Shown here: positions 27,919 to 36,511 of the stretch, piece after piece
How positions within the stretch are numbered: the stretch's first letter is position 1
Layout: each line of letters starts with the position of its first letter
Source: Lachnospiraceae bacterium AC2028
GTDB taxonomy: Bacteria > Bacillota > Clostridia > Lachnospirales > Lachnospiraceae
DNA: 64,000 nucleotides
Reading direction: 5' to 3'
NCBI GenBank assembly: GCA_000702685.1
Contig: JNJD01000006.1
Location: 620,001-684,000 of the forward strand
Program-made: the position numbers and the translations under genes
Notes under the pieces: model-generated
The model's database searches: none
The model's input: only the letters and a program-made list of their open reading frames with translations
Told to the model about the DNA's origin: nothing

Positions 27919-28227
27919 CTATACGGGTATCCACAAAAGAAATGCGGATATGATGAGCGAGACGGAATTGAGAACGATCCCTATTATCCCGCTGATATGG
28001 AATGAGTCCGGGAGTCTGACGGCCATTACCCCCATAAACCATCCGACAAGTGCATATAACGTGGCAAGAGCGCAGCCGGCTCCGAATCCCATCGGAACGT
28101 CCCCGCTCAGAAGATAGCTGCTTACGATCCCGTATCCAAGGGAAACGAGAGCTATCACGCCAAGTATGGCAGACATTATCCCCACGTAGGGGTGCCGCCT
28201 GTTTGTAAACATGTAAGATCTGCGCAT
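27919..28227 (-). CDS. Small membrane protein, DUF6142-like
   Basis: 102 residues with three membrane helices (about 17-38, 48-70 and 78-100) after a basic N-terminus containing FTNRRHPYVGIMSAILG. This opening (F-x-x-RxHPxxGIxSxxLG) resembles a family of small Lachnospiraceae membrane proteins annotated DUF6142. Its ATG overlaps the stop of the preceding 51-residue membrane gene (TGATG), so the pair is coupled. Function unknown. Confidence 0.7.
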   Translation of the reverse strand: MRRSYMFTNRRHPYVGIMSAILGVIALVSLGYGIVSSYLLSGDVPMGFGAGCALATLYALVGWFMGVMAVRLPDSFHISGIIGIVLNSVSLIISAFLLWIPV

Positions 28228-28382
28228 CAGAACATTATCTTGGATCTTGATGAAAGGAGCTTAGCTCCGCTTACAACAAGCATGATCCCGGCGCCGAGTC
28301 CGAGAATGATGGTTGCGATGCCGATGGCAAGGTCCCATGCTCCGGTCGCTCTTACAACTTTATAGATCTTTTCCTCTTCCAT
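28227..28382 (-). CDS. Small one-helix membrane protein
   Basis: A 51-residue frame starting MEEEKIYKVVRATGAWDLAI with one long hydrophobic segment (about 16-40). The ribosome site AGGAG sits six bases before the ATG, and the stop overlaps the next start (TGATG), which together make it a credible gene despite its size. Likely forms a two-gene unit with the DUF6142-like protein. Confidence 0.75.
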   Translation of the reverse strand: MEEEKIYKVVRATGAWDLAIGIATIILGLGAGIMLVVSGAKLLSSRSKIMF

Positions 28383-28433
28383 TCTGTACTCCTTTCATGA
28401 CATACCCCGTAAAATCGGGCATATCCGTCAGTT

Positions 28434-29111
28434 TTATTTTGCTCCGTAGAGAGCGTAATAATCGTCAATAGCTTTCTTAAGCTCGTCATCTATCCATACT
28501 TTACCCTGTCTTTCGGTATTGTAAAGATATTCGGTTACTTCCTTCATGGTGACGATGGCAGCGGTGTCAAATCCGTAGGTGGCCTTGATCTCATCAAGCG
28601 CACTGTTGTCCGAATGAAGTCCCTTTTCCATACGGTTCAGCGAAACGATCAGACCCTTGATCCGGACATCTGCCTGAGCCTTGATGATGGGATAAGTCTC
28701 CTCTATCGATTTGCCGGAGGTGGTAACATCCTCGATCATAATGACCCTGTCTCCGTCATTAAGCTTTGATCCGAGAAGTATTCCGGTATCGCCGTGATCC
28801 TTGACTTCCTTTCTGTTGGAGCAGTATCTGACATCGATACCGTAAAGTCTTGAATAAGCGATCGCGGTGGCAACTCCGAGAGGGATTCCCTTGTATGCGG
28901 GTCCGAAAAGAACATCGAAATCATCGCCGTAATTATCGTGAATAGCCTTCGCATAATACTCGCCGAGCCTTCCGAGCTGGGAGCCGGTGACATATGCTCC
29001 GGCATTCATGAAGAAGGGGGACTTGCGTCCGCTCTTGAGAGTGAAATCCCCGAATTTGAGGACCTGGCACTCTATCATAAAATCAATAAATTCCTGCTTG
29101 TACTGTTCCAT
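28434..29111 (-). CDS. pyrE: Orotate phosphoribosyltransferase
   Basis: Makes OMP from orotate and PRPP. The PRPP loop is VIMIEDVTTSGKS (about 123-135); the N-terminal SGRKSPFFMNAG and FGPAYKGIPLG are typical of the longer bacterial form. 225 residues. No other pyrimidine genes are adjacent and no attenuator was evident in the 60 bp upstream. Confidence 0.96.
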   Translation of the reverse strand: MEQYKQEFIDFMIECQVLKFGDFTLKSGRKSPFFMNAGAYVTGSQLGRLGEYYAKAIHDNYGDDFDVLFGPAYKGIPLGVATAIAYSRLYGIDVRYCSNRKEVKDHGDTGILLGSKLNDGDRVIMIEDVTTSGKSIEETYPIIKAQADVRIKGLIVSLNRMEKGLHSDNSALDEIKATYGFDTAAIVTMKEVTEYLYNTERQGKVWIDDELKKAIDDYYALYGAK

Positions 29112-29172
29112 TTTTTATTCCGCCTTTATTTATTCCGGATAAGCATGCGACCGGCGCCGGATCACAGCCGGA

Positions 29173-31269
29173 TCAGATCCTGAGAGGATCCCGGGTGATC
29201 TTGATGGTCGTTATCGCACACTGGTCACCGGTAAGAGCCACATATACTTTATCAGGATTTCCCTGTATTGTCGTGGTGTTTTTGATAAAGAGCCCTTTAT
29301 TCTCGGTAGTGGTCACGATGAGATTACCCTCGCGCCTGAAGTTCACGCTGCAGTCAATGCCCTCGGACAGCGCGCTCTTCCATGCTTCCCAGCCGGCAAA
29401 GTCATCGTTCTTATTGACAATAAGTTTGTTGTTGAAAGCACCGCTGTCCCAGTATTCACCGTCGAGTCTGACGAGCGCGTACTCTTTATAGCCTTTGGTA
29501 TACGGATCTCCGCTGTCCGAAGAATAAATGCTGATATACGGACAATGCCATATAAGTCTCGCGGTGGGAAGGCTCATCGCATGGAATGTAAGAGTCATTC
29601 CGTTTCCGAGAGGGATGCCTTTGGACGCTTCCGTCTTATGCCCGTTGACCTGGACATTGGGGATATCTCCTTCGGGACGGTCGATATAGCTGACTTCATC
29701 GGCGATCCTGGTGATGTAATCATCGGGCACCTTCTCTTCATCCCTGTCGATCCTGACATCGCTGATGACACAGTATTCTCCGGTCAGGCTTATGTAAGCA
29801 TATCTTGAACTGTCGGGAAGGGCAAGTGTTATGATCATCGAAACATCGGAACCGTCCCTTGATCCGGTGATCTTTACCTGCACATGATCCCTGATCTTGA
29901 CCGCTTCGATATCGTATTCGCACGGATCGTCGGGAGATGCGGCAAATTCGCTTCCCTCCGGAACGATCTGCGTCTTAACATTCCTGAATCCGTCTCCGGT
30001 CACATTTCCGTTCAGCCCTATCATGCCGTATTCAAAATAGACCATGTCACGGACATTTTTATCCTCATAATGGACACGTCCGTCGAGAGCGTCAAAAAGA
30101 ATGATCGAGGGCATTCCGGGAACCGGAGCATCCTCCTTAGGCGTATATGAAAGATGCACTCTGGTAACAGACGGTGAAAGATTGATACCGTCGGAAAAGT
30201 CGCTCATGAATTCATCGCATTCAAGACTGTTCCTGCCCGAAAGCTCCCGAACGGTATTGCGTTCCTTCATCTTGTATTCGGTATCGGAATCGATAAGATG
30301 CATCATGATCTTGGCATACTTGGGATCGAACTGGGTTCCGGCGCCCTTCACGATCTCCTCGCGCACCAGGGGCTGTGCTATGGCAGCCCTGTAGCTTCTG
30401 TTGGAGGTCATCGCATCATATGCATCGGCAACGGAAATGATCCTTGCTATCTCGGGGATATCCTCACCCTTACGGCCTTCGGGATAGCCCTTTCCGTCAT
30501 AGCGCTCATGATGGTAATGTGCACCGATGCTCAGATACGGGTATTCGCCGATGCTCGAAAGGATCTGATTGCCCATGACGGGGTGCTGCTTGATAATGTC
30601 ATATTCTTCCGGAGTGAGTTTTCCGTTCTTGTTGATTATGGAATCATCTATACCGATCTTTCCTACATCATGAAGAAGAGCGGCATAGTAAACCTTGTTG
30701 CATTCCTCTTCGCTCCATCCTAAAGTGCGGGCGATCTTCTCCGAATATTCCGCAACCCTGATCGAGTGTCCGTGCGAATATTCATCCTTGGCATCGATTG
30801 CGGTAACAAGGGACGTTGCGGTCTGCTCGAACAGTCTTTGAGAGTATTTCTGCTGTTCCTTAAGGTGCTCCATCTCGGTCGTTCTCAGTTTTCTCACCTG
30901 TTTGATCCCGTTATATATGAGCACTACCGCAACTATCGTTACGATATTGGTGAAAAATCCGGGGATTGCAGCCATATTGTGGTTGATGACTATACTGATG
31001 AAAAGCCCCGGGAACTGAAGTGTCAGAAGTATGAGTGACGTGATGAACCCGAGCTTTCCGAAGAAGACCACCATAAAGATCAGACAGATATTGGCGACGG
31101 AAGAAAACACTCCCGTAAAGCCGGAAAAGCCCATGGTGACACCCATGACTTCGACGGTATCATGAGATCTGGTGGCAAGAAGGGTATAAAGAGTCGCACC
31201 GGAATAAAGAACCAGCAAAAACACATACAGCGTTTTGGGTATGTCTTTTTTCTTGGAAGAATTTGACAT
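29173..31269 (-). CDS. HD-GYP domain membrane protein with duplicated C-terminal beta domain
   Basis: 698 residues from the start at 31269 (AGGAG seven bases upstream; a longer frame reaches 31323 without such a site). Five or so membrane helices cover the first 125 residues. The HD-GYP core follows: HSIRVAEYS, LLHDVGKIGIDD, then HHERYDGKGYPEG, which matches the cyclic-di-GMP phosphodiesterase signature exactly. The C-terminal 330 residues are beta-rich and appear internally repeated: TGEYCVISDVRIDRDE and TGDQCAITTIKITRDP close two similar halves. The catalytic part is confidently assigned; the C-terminal module is not recognised and may bind a ligand. Confidence 0.88.
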   Translation of the reverse strand: MSNSSKKKDIPKTLYVFLLVLYSGATLYTLLATRSHDTVEVMGVTMGFSGFTGVFSSVANICLIFMVVFFGKLGFITSLILLTLQFPGLFISIVINHNMAAIPGFFTNIVTIVAVVLIYNGIKQVRKLRTTEMEHLKEQQKYSQRLFEQTATSLVTAIDAKDEYSHGHSIRVAEYSEKIARTLGWSEEECNKVYYAALLHDVGKIGIDDSIINKNGKLTPEEYDIIKQHPVMGNQILSSIGEYPYLSIGAHYHHERYDGKGYPEGRKGEDIPEIARIISVADAYDAMTSNRSYRAAIAQPLVREEIVKGAGTQFDPKYAKIMMHLIDSDTEYKMKERNTVRELSGRNSLECDEFMSDFSDGINLSPSVTRVHLSYTPKEDAPVPGMPSIILFDALDGRVHYEDKNVRDMVYFEYGMIGLNGNVTGDGFRNVKTQIVPEGSEFAASPDDPCEYDIEAVKIRDHVQVKITGSRDGSDVSMIITLALPDSSRYAYISLTGEYCVISDVRIDRDEEKVPDDYITRIADEVSYIDRPEGDIPNVQVNGHKTEASKGIPLGNGMTLTFHAMSLPTARLIWHCPYISIYSSDSGDPYTKGYKEYALVRLDGEYWDSGAFNNKLIVNKNDDFAGWEAWKSALSEGIDCSVNFRREGNLIVTTTENKGLFIKNTTTIQGNPDKVYVALTGDQCAITTIKITRDPLRI

Positions 31270-31399
31270 TAACGGTCTCCTGGCGACATAAACGCACAAA
31301 CAAGCCCTTATATTATACTCCACATCCGTGAAAAAAATCCAAAATTATGATAAAATATTCAAGCGCTGCCCAAGCGCAAATATCAGTCGGAGGCATTAT

Positions 31400-32533
31400 A
31401 TGATCAAATCTGAACTCGGTGAGATCAAAAAGCTCTACACACCCAAGAACTGTTCCGTCACAAGGATCGCCGGATGCTATGTTGACGCGGAAAAGAATAA
31501 AAAGGCAGTATTTGCGAAACCCTTTACCTCCATCCCCGAGGAAGAGATGTACAAATACTTCGATATCTTCAGAAAGGCCCTGTCAGGAACCGTCGGAAAA
31601 AGCGCACTGACGCTGGATATCACGGATGAAGCGGAAAAAAAGGGAGGCCAGCAGGATTTCCTTTTGAAGCTAAGGGAATCCGGGCTCAAGGATGACGATC
31701 TTCTCGACGATTACTACAACCGCATAATCTCATCCTACGAATATGTCGGAAATTACCTCATACTGGTAGTTCACGATATTTACGACGTTCCCGGCAAGAC
31801 AAGGGACGGTGCGGTCAATGAAGATGCATCCGAAGATGTGTACGAATACATCCTTACGGTCATCTGCCCCGTGGACCTTACCGATGCGGCTCTTTCTTTT
31901 GACCCGAAGACAGGCGAATTCCACGACAGGAAAAGGGACTGGATCGTAAAGCTCCCGGCCATCGGATATCTCTTCCCCGCATTCAACGACCGCGGAAGCG
32001 ATATCCACTCGGTAATGTACTACTCCAAGGATGCCGAGAACCTGAACGAGCAGTTCATCGAGCTGATGCTCGGAGCATATGAACCGATGAGTGCCGGCTC
32101 CCAGAAAGAGACCTTCGGTGCGATCGTCGAGGAAACCCTCGGTAACGAGTGCAGCTTCGGAAACGTCAAGAACATCCACGAAGAGATGACAAGGATGATC
32201 GCGGATGCGAAGGAACAGCTTGCTCCCCTTACGATGGAAAAGAATGACATCAGGGACCTTCTCGAGGGAAGCGGTGCGAGCAACAAGAAGCTCAAGACAT
32301 TCGAGGATACCTATGAAAAGGTAGCACCCGAAGACAAGCCCCTTATGATGAGCAACATCTACAGTGCGAGAAGCTTCGACGTGAAAACACCCGACGTTGT
32401 CATCAAGGTCAAGCCCGACAGGACCGACCTCGTCAACGAGCAGAACGTGGACGGCAAGGACTGCATCGTGATCGAGCTGAACGGAGAAGTGGTCGTAAAC
32501 GGCATTAACGTAAGATCTGATTCGGAGGCATAA
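31400..32533 (+). CDS. DUF4317 family protein
   Basis: 377 residues from the start at 31400 (GGAGG six bases upstream). The N-terminus SELGEIKKLYTPKNCSVTRIAGCYVD is the DUF4317 pattern. A long middle region ends in helical and acidic stretches. No known catalytic site. First gene of a plus-strand run with DJ-1, CYTH and GNAT genes; the DJ-1 gene starts 3 bases after its stop. Function unknown across the family. Confidence 0.85.
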   Translation: MIKSELGEIKKLYTPKNCSVTRIAGCYVDAEKNKKAVFAKPFTSIPEEEMYKYFDIFRKALSGTVGKSALTLDITDEAEKKGGQQDFLLKLRESGLKDDDLLDDYYNRIISSYEYVGNYLILVVHDIYDVPGKTRDGAVNEDASEDVYEYILTVICPVDLTDAALSFDPKTGEFHDRKRDWIVKLPAIGYLFPAFNDRGSDIHSVMYYSKDAENLNEQFIELMLGAYEPMSAGSQKETFGAIVEETLGNECSFGNVKNIHEEMTRMIADAKEQLAPLTMEKNDIRDLLEGSGASNKKLKTFEDTYEKVAPEDKPLMMSNIYSARSFDVKTPDVVIKVKPDRTDLVNEQNVDGKDCIVIELNGEVVVNGINVRSDSEA

Positions 32534-32536
32534 GCT

Positions 32537-33103
32537 ATGAACAAAATCGCAATCTTTATGGCAGACGGATTTGAAGAGATCGAAGGACTTACCGTTGTAG
32601 ACATCTGCAGACGCGCCGGAATCGATATTGACATGGTGTCAATAGGCGGAAGGCTCGAAGTTAACGGTTCTCACGGCATAGTCATCAAAGCCGATAAGAT
32701 CATTGCAGACATCAATAAGGACGAATACAACATGCTCGTTCTCCCCGGCGGAAAGGTCGGTACGGAGAATCTCGAAAAGTGCGATGCGCTCATCGATATG
32801 ATCGGAAATTATTACGGTGCCGGAAAATATATCGCAGCCATCTGCGCAGCTCCGAGCATATTTGCACACAGGGGATTCCTCATGGGAAGGAAGGCAACCT
32901 CCCATCCCGCTTTCGAATCGCATCTCGAAGAAGGCGGCGCAATAGTAACCCACGCTCCCGTTGAGATTGATTCCGGCATCATAACCGGACAGGGAATGGG
33001 AGCATCAATCGAATTCGCACTTGCCATTACCGCGATCATGGCGGGACGAGAAAAAGCAGACAGCATAGCGGAAGCGATCGTTTACAGATCTCCCGCATCG
33101 TAA
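32537..33103 (+). CDS. DJ-1/PfpI family protein
   Basis: 188 residues. ADGFEEIEGLTVVDICRRAG (about 9-28) with the conserved glutamate, and AAICAAPSIFAHRG (about 97-110) with the reactive cysteine at the nucleophile elbow. Members act as deglycases, glyoxalases or chaperones; which applies here cannot be read from sequence. Cytoplasmic. Ends 15 bp before the CYTH gene. Confidence 0.93.
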   Translation: MNKIAIFMADGFEEIEGLTVVDICRRAGIDIDMVSIGGRLEVNGSHGIVIKADKIIADINKDEYNMLVLPGGKVGTENLEKCDALIDMIGNYYGAGKYIAAICAAPSIFAHRGFLMGRKATSHPAFESHLEEGGAIVTHAPVEIDSGIITGQGMGASIEFALAITAIMAGREKADSIAEAIVYRSPAS

Positions 33104-33118
33104 GACAGGAAAAGCATT

Positions 33119-33616
33119 ATGGAAATAGAAAGAAAGTTTTTGATAGATAAGCTGCCCGAGAATCTCGAGCAGTACCAGTACCACCAGATCGAACAGGCAT
33201 ATCTGTGCACCACCCCCGTCGTAAGGATCCGCAGGGAGGATGATACCTTCTATCTCACCTGCAAGGGTTCGGGAATGATGGCCAGGGAAGAAGTTAATCA
33301 TCAGCTCACATCGGAAGGCTATTACCATCTTCTTACCAAGGCGGACGGAAATGTAATTTCCAAAAAAAGATATCTCATTCCTCTTGATCATCCCCAGGTA
33401 ATAGAGGGAACGCCACAGCCACCCGATGAATACACACTTACGATCGAACTCGATGTATTCGACAAGCCCTTTGCACCGCTCGTTATCGCCGAAGTAGAAT
33501 TCGGAAGCGTCGAAGCGGCACAGAGCTTCCTTCCTCCCGACTGGTTCGGAGAAGAAGTCACTTACGAGCCTAAATATCACAACTCATATATGGCAATGCA
33601 GGAAATCCAAAAATAA
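33119..33616 (+). CDS. CYTH domain protein (triphosphate tunnel metalloenzyme)
   Basis: 165 residues starting MEIERKFLIDKLPENL, the ExExK signature of CYTH. IEQAYLCTTPVVRIRREDDTFYLTCKG (split in strands 2-4) carries the Arg/Lys pairs that line the tunnel, and LDVFDKPFAPLVIAEVEFG the acidic metal ligands. Family members hydrolyse inorganic triphosphate or similar substrates. Followed immediately (1 base) by the GNAT gene. Confidence 0.93.
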   Translation: MEIERKFLIDKLPENLEQYQYHQIEQAYLCTTPVVRIRREDDTFYLTCKGSGMMAREEVNHQLTSEGYYHLLTKADGNVISKKRYLIPLDHPQVIEGTPQPPDEYTLTIELDVFDKPFAPLVIAEVEFGSVEAAQSFLPPDWFGEEVTYEPKYHNSYMAMQEIQK

Positions 33617-33617
33617 T

Positions 33618-34064
33618 ATGGGAATAACACTCAGACCTGCGACAATCGAAGATGCGGAAATGATCCTTTCCTGGCGAAACGATGAGGTGGCAAGAGCCAA
33701 TTCTTTTTCAGGTGATGTGATCACTTACGAAGCGCACATGGAATGGTTCCGAAAAAAGCTGGCCGATGAGAACTGTTACCTCTACATCATGACCGATGAT
33801 GATGAATGCGTAGGACAGGCAAGGATAGATGTCGTAAACGACATCGGCGAGATCAGCTATATGACCGCTCCAGGAAAAAGAGGTAAGGGCTACGGCCGGA
33901 AGATCATCTCACTTTGCGAAGATGTACCGAACGGCGGAGTCATGGCTTTCATGGGACTTGTGCAAAAAGAAAACGAAGCATCGAGAAAATGCTTCCTGCA
34001 AAACGGTTACGCAGAATTTAACGGCGGAGATATTTACTGCTATATAAAAACACTGAATAAGTAA
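33618..34064 (+). CDS. GNAT N-acetyltransferase
   Basis: 148 residues. ITLRPATIEDAEMILSWRND is the usual opening, and TAPGKRGKGYGRKII (about 91-105) the acetyl-CoA pyrophosphate loop (RGxGYG). Residues such as the aromatic-rich N-terminal half suggest a RimJ-like or sugar acetyltransferase, but the substrate is unknown. Last gene of the four-gene run, followed by a terminator. Confidence 0.9.
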   Translation: MGITLRPATIEDAEMILSWRNDEVARANSFSGDVITYEAHMEWFRKKLADENCYLYIMTDDDECVGQARIDVVNDIGEISYMTAPGKRGKGYGRKIISLCEDVPNGGVMAFMGLVQKENEASRKCFLQNGYAEFNGGDIYCYIKTLNK

Positions 34065-34077
34065 GAACGATAATAAG

Positions 34078-34105
34078 AGGCGGTTCCTTCCGGAACCGCC
34101 TTTTT
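34078..34105 (+). terminator. Terminator of the DUF4317-GNAT run
   Basis: AGGCGGTTCC / GGAACCGCC(T) stem with a four-base loop and TTTTT. It lies between convergent genes (GNAT and malQ). Confidence 0.9.
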
Positions 34106-34107
34106 CA

Positions 34108-35628
34108 TTATCTTGGAACTATGGCACCGTCTCTTCCGTAGAGTCTTACGAGCTTGTTCATCCTCTTTGAAAGCTTCTCCGTCCAGTCGGAATACGTACT
34201 CCTCCACTTCCAGTTATCACCGAGCGTTGAAGGCGTATTGATGCGCGCTTCGTTATCGAGGCCGAGATAATCCTGAAGAGGAATTATGCAGGTATCGGCA
34301 CAGCTCGAATAGCATGCCCTGATAAGGGCATCGGGAAGCTCCGAGCGTTTCTTTACTCCCGTATATTTCATCGCATATTTTGCGATCTTCTTGTCGCAGT
34401 TGAGCGACCAGTGAAGGATCGTATCGTTATCATGCGTTCCGGTATAGACGACGAAATTCCGGCGGAATGTATGCGGCGTATGCTCGCTGTTACCCGAAGG
34501 ATCGAATCCGAACTGAAGCACCTTCATTCCGGGATAACCGGTCTTCTCCATCATTTTGATGACACCGTCCGTAAGGAATCCAAGGTCCTCCGCGATGACC
34601 GGCCTGTCGCCGAGCTTTTCCTTCATCACGTTGAAAAGATCCAGGCCCGGACCCTTGACCCATTTTCCGCCCCTTGCATTCTTGTCTCCGTAAGGAACGG
34701 ACCAGTATGAATAAAAGCCTCTGAAATGATCTATGCGCACTATGTCGTACATATCAAAGCACGCTTTAAGTCTCTTCATCCACCACCTGTATCCGGTCTT
34801 TTTGTGATAATCCCAGTCATATAAAGGATTGCCCCAGAGCTGTCCGTCAGCGGTGAACTGATCGGGAGGACATCCCGCAACCGCCGTGGGATAACCCTTT
34901 TCATCAAGCTGGAAGAGCTTGGGCTCCGACCAGGTATCCGCACCGTCGGGCGCAACATAGATAGGAATGTCACCGACGATCATTATGCCGTTATCATTCG
35001 CATATTTCTTGAGCGCTTTCCACTGCTCGCTGAACTTGAACTGCTGGAATCTGTAAAAGTCGATATCGGAAGCAAGAAGCTTTGAATATTTATCCATCGC
35101 TTTCTTTTCGCGGAGGCGGATATCGTCATCCCAGAGAAGGAAGCTTTTTCCGTCGAAGTGATTCTTGAGAGCCATGTACAGGGAGTAATCGTCAAGCCAT
35201 GACTTATTCTTCTTGCAAAAAGAAAGATACGCTTCATCCTTGAGAAGCCCTGCCTTTACGGCACGGGAATACGCCTTCTTAAGTATCGCAAAACGTGAGA
35301 CGAACATCTTCTCATAATCGACATATCTTGTGCTTCCGCCCCAGTCAAGGGCATCACACTCGGCACGCTTTATAAGCCCCTCTTCCATCAGCTTTTCAAG
35401 ATCGATGAAATAGGGGTTGCCCGCAAAGGTAGAAAAGCTCTGATAAGGAGAATCGCCGTATCCCGTCGGGCCGAGCGGAAGTATCTGCCAGAGCGACTGG
35501 CCCGATGCCTTCAGATAATCTATCCAGTCATAGGCAGCCTTTCCGAAGGTACCGATACCGTACGGCGACGGGAGCGATGAAACAGGCAAAAGGACGCCCG
35601 CTCTTCTGATGTTTTCTTTTTTTGCCAT
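34108..35628 (-). CDS. malQ: 4-alpha-glucanotransferase
   Basis: GH77 amylomaltase. From the start at 35628: AGVLLPVSSLPSPYGIGTFG (about 10-29) is the family opening; the catalytic aspartate sits in IVRIDHFRGF, the acid/base glutamate in VIAEDLG and the stabilising aspartate in YTGTHDNDT. 506 residues is normal. A frame upstream (to 35745) has no ribosome site, while GGGGAG lies eight bases before 35628. No maltose regulator is adjacent; single gene. Confidence 0.97.
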   Translation of the reverse strand: MAKKENIRRAGVLLPVSSLPSPYGIGTFGKAAYDWIDYLKASGQSLWQILPLGPTGYGDSPYQSFSTFAGNPYFIDLEKLMEEGLIKRAECDALDWGGSTRYVDYEKMFVSRFAILKKAYSRAVKAGLLKDEAYLSFCKKNKSWLDDYSLYMALKNHFDGKSFLLWDDDIRLREKKAMDKYSKLLASDIDFYRFQQFKFSEQWKALKKYANDNGIMIVGDIPIYVAPDGADTWSEPKLFQLDEKGYPTAVAGCPPDQFTADGQLWGNPLYDWDYHKKTGYRWWMKRLKACFDMYDIVRIDHFRGFYSYWSVPYGDKNARGGKWVKGPGLDLFNVMKEKLGDRPVIAEDLGFLTDGVIKMMEKTGYPGMKVLQFGFDPSGNSEHTPHTFRRNFVVYTGTHDNDTILHWSLNCDKKIAKYAMKYTGVKKRSELPDALIRACYSSCADTCIIPLQDYLGLDNEARINTPSTLGDNWKWRSTYSDWTEKLSKRMNKLVRLYGRDGAIVPR

Positions 35629-35778
35629 ATATAAATCTCCCCACAAAAAGAATCCGCGAAAGGATCCCGTAAGAACATTTGGAAACCGTTTTCTGAATGC
35701 TATTTTATACCACGGATGCCTGTAAAGCAAGGATAAAAGCTTCACCGGCCGGATGAAATCTTCATTTTAGGCAAATTT

Positions 35779-35821
35779 GTATTGCAGATGTCTTGCAGTT
35801 TGCAATACATTGTTATATAAT
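35779..35821 (+). promoter_or_regulatory. Promoter and overlapping dyad for the RelB-like/HTH pair
   Basis: TTGCAG (35793-35798), 17-base spacer, TATAAT (35816-35821). An inverted repeat GTATTGCA (35779-35786) / TGCAATAC (35801-35808) brackets the -35 box, as expected for an autoregulating RelB-type protein. Confidence 0.7.
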
Positions 35822-35845
35822 GCTTTCATCGGGAGGTCACAGGTT

Positions 35846-36049
35846 ATGGCTAAAAACGCCACAGTCAGTGCCAGAATAGATGAAGATGTGAAGGACCGGG
35901 CTGAAGATATTCTGCGTCAGCTTGGCATTCCCGTGTCCGTTGTGATCAACACTCTCTACCACCAGATCATCAACAAGAACGGAATCCCGTTTACTCTCAC
36001 ACTTCCCGATAAGGACAAGGACAAAGATAAGCCACAAAAGGGAGACTAA
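35846..36049 (+). CDS. RelB/DinJ-type antitoxin-like protein
   Basis: 67 residues from the start at 35846 (GGGAGG nine bases upstream). AKNATVSARIDEDVKDRAEDILRQLGIPVSVVINTLYHQI is the ribbon-helix-helix of RelB/DinJ antitoxins. The end is a charged repeat (DKDKDKDKPQKGD) in place of the usual toxin-binding tail. No RelE-family toxin follows; a 62-residue helix-turn-helix protein does, four bases later. It may be an orphan antitoxin or repressor. Confidence 0.85.
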   Translation: MAKNATVSARIDEDVKDRAEDILRQLGIPVSVVINTLYHQIINKNGIPFTLTLPDKDKDKDKPQKGD

Positions 36050-36053
36050 GAAA

Positions 36054-36242
36054 ATGATTGAAGAACGAGTAAGAGACTACTTTGAAGAACACTGCATCAG
36101 CATCCGCGGACTGATCGACAAGGCCGGACTCGGAAGAAGCTTTACCCGCTTCATCAACGGTACCGGACACCTTAAGAAAGATGACCTTATGGCTATCTGT
36201 TCCGTCCTGCACATTCAGCCGGAAGAGATCATAAACGGCTGA
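36054..36242 (+). CDS. Small helix-turn-helix protein, partner of the RelB-like protein
   Basis: 62 residues: MIEERVRDYFEEHCISIRGLIDKAGL then FTRFINGTGHLKKDDLMAICSVLHIQPEEI. The pattern is a compact XRE/Cro-like fold. GGAG lies nine bases upstream and the gene starts four bases after the RelB-like stop, so the two are one operon. No toxin-like residues seen. A long hairpin and a terminator follow. Confidence 0.75.
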   Translation: MIEERVRDYFEEHCISIRGLIDKAGLGRSFTRFINGTGHLKKDDLMAICSVLHIQPEEIING

Positions 36243-36260
36243 TACAATATATGCCGCGCA

Positions 36261-36337
36261 ATAGTAAACATCATTATTACCGATAATGTTTACTATAAAA
36301 CGCCCGGTTGCCTCTCTCGAGGTCCGGGCGTATTTTT
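36261..36337 (+). terminator. AT-rich hairpin followed by a terminator
   Basis: First an inverted repeat ATAGTAAAC...GTTTACTAT (36261-36296, about 14 pairs with a small bulge), then CGCCCGG/CCGGGCG with an inner CCTC/GAGG helix and a T run (36301-36337). The second is a standard terminator for the RelB-like operon. Confidence 0.85.
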
Positions 36338-36343
36338 TGCATC

Positions 36344-36369
36344 AAAAAAGGAAGCCTCCATAGGCTTCC
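36344..36369 (-). terminator. Displaced terminator of tRNA-Lys
   Basis: Minus-strand GGAAGCCT/AGGCTTCC stem then TTTTTT, 15 bases beyond the displaced tRNA-Lys 3' fragment. A similar stem (43842-43873) follows the intact tRNA, so the element carries its own copy. Confidence 0.85.
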
Positions 36370-36383
36370 TTACTGTTATTCAA

Positions 36384-36431
36384 GTGAGACACGAGGGAAT
36401 CGAACCCTCGACAACTTGATTAAAAGTCAAG
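36384..36431 (-). repeat. att site copy 1: 3' part of tRNA-Lys(TTT)
   Basis: 48 bp identical to 43886-43933. It contains the T arm and anticodon arm of tRNA-Lys but then runs into unrelated sequence (CAACACCC...), so it is not a functional tRNA. It marks the left end of integrative element 1. Confidence 0.95.
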
Positions 36432-36489
36432 CAACACCCACGCTACAAACCCCGTATTTTCAAGGCTTTTCGGGTTTTCGGTTGTCTTT

Positions 36490-36510
36490 GTACCCTAAAA
36501 AGTACCCTAA
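36490..36510. promoter_or_regulatory. Arm-type integrase repeats, left (2 copies)
   Basis: GTACCCTAA at 36490-36498 and 36502-36510, 12 bp apart. The same word occurs three times at the other end of the element. Confidence 0.8.
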
Positions 36511-36511
36511 A

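Noticed and set aside
35846-36242. A classic RelBE toxin-antitoxin pair
   Set aside because: No RelE-family toxin follows; the second gene looks like a DNA-binding protein.
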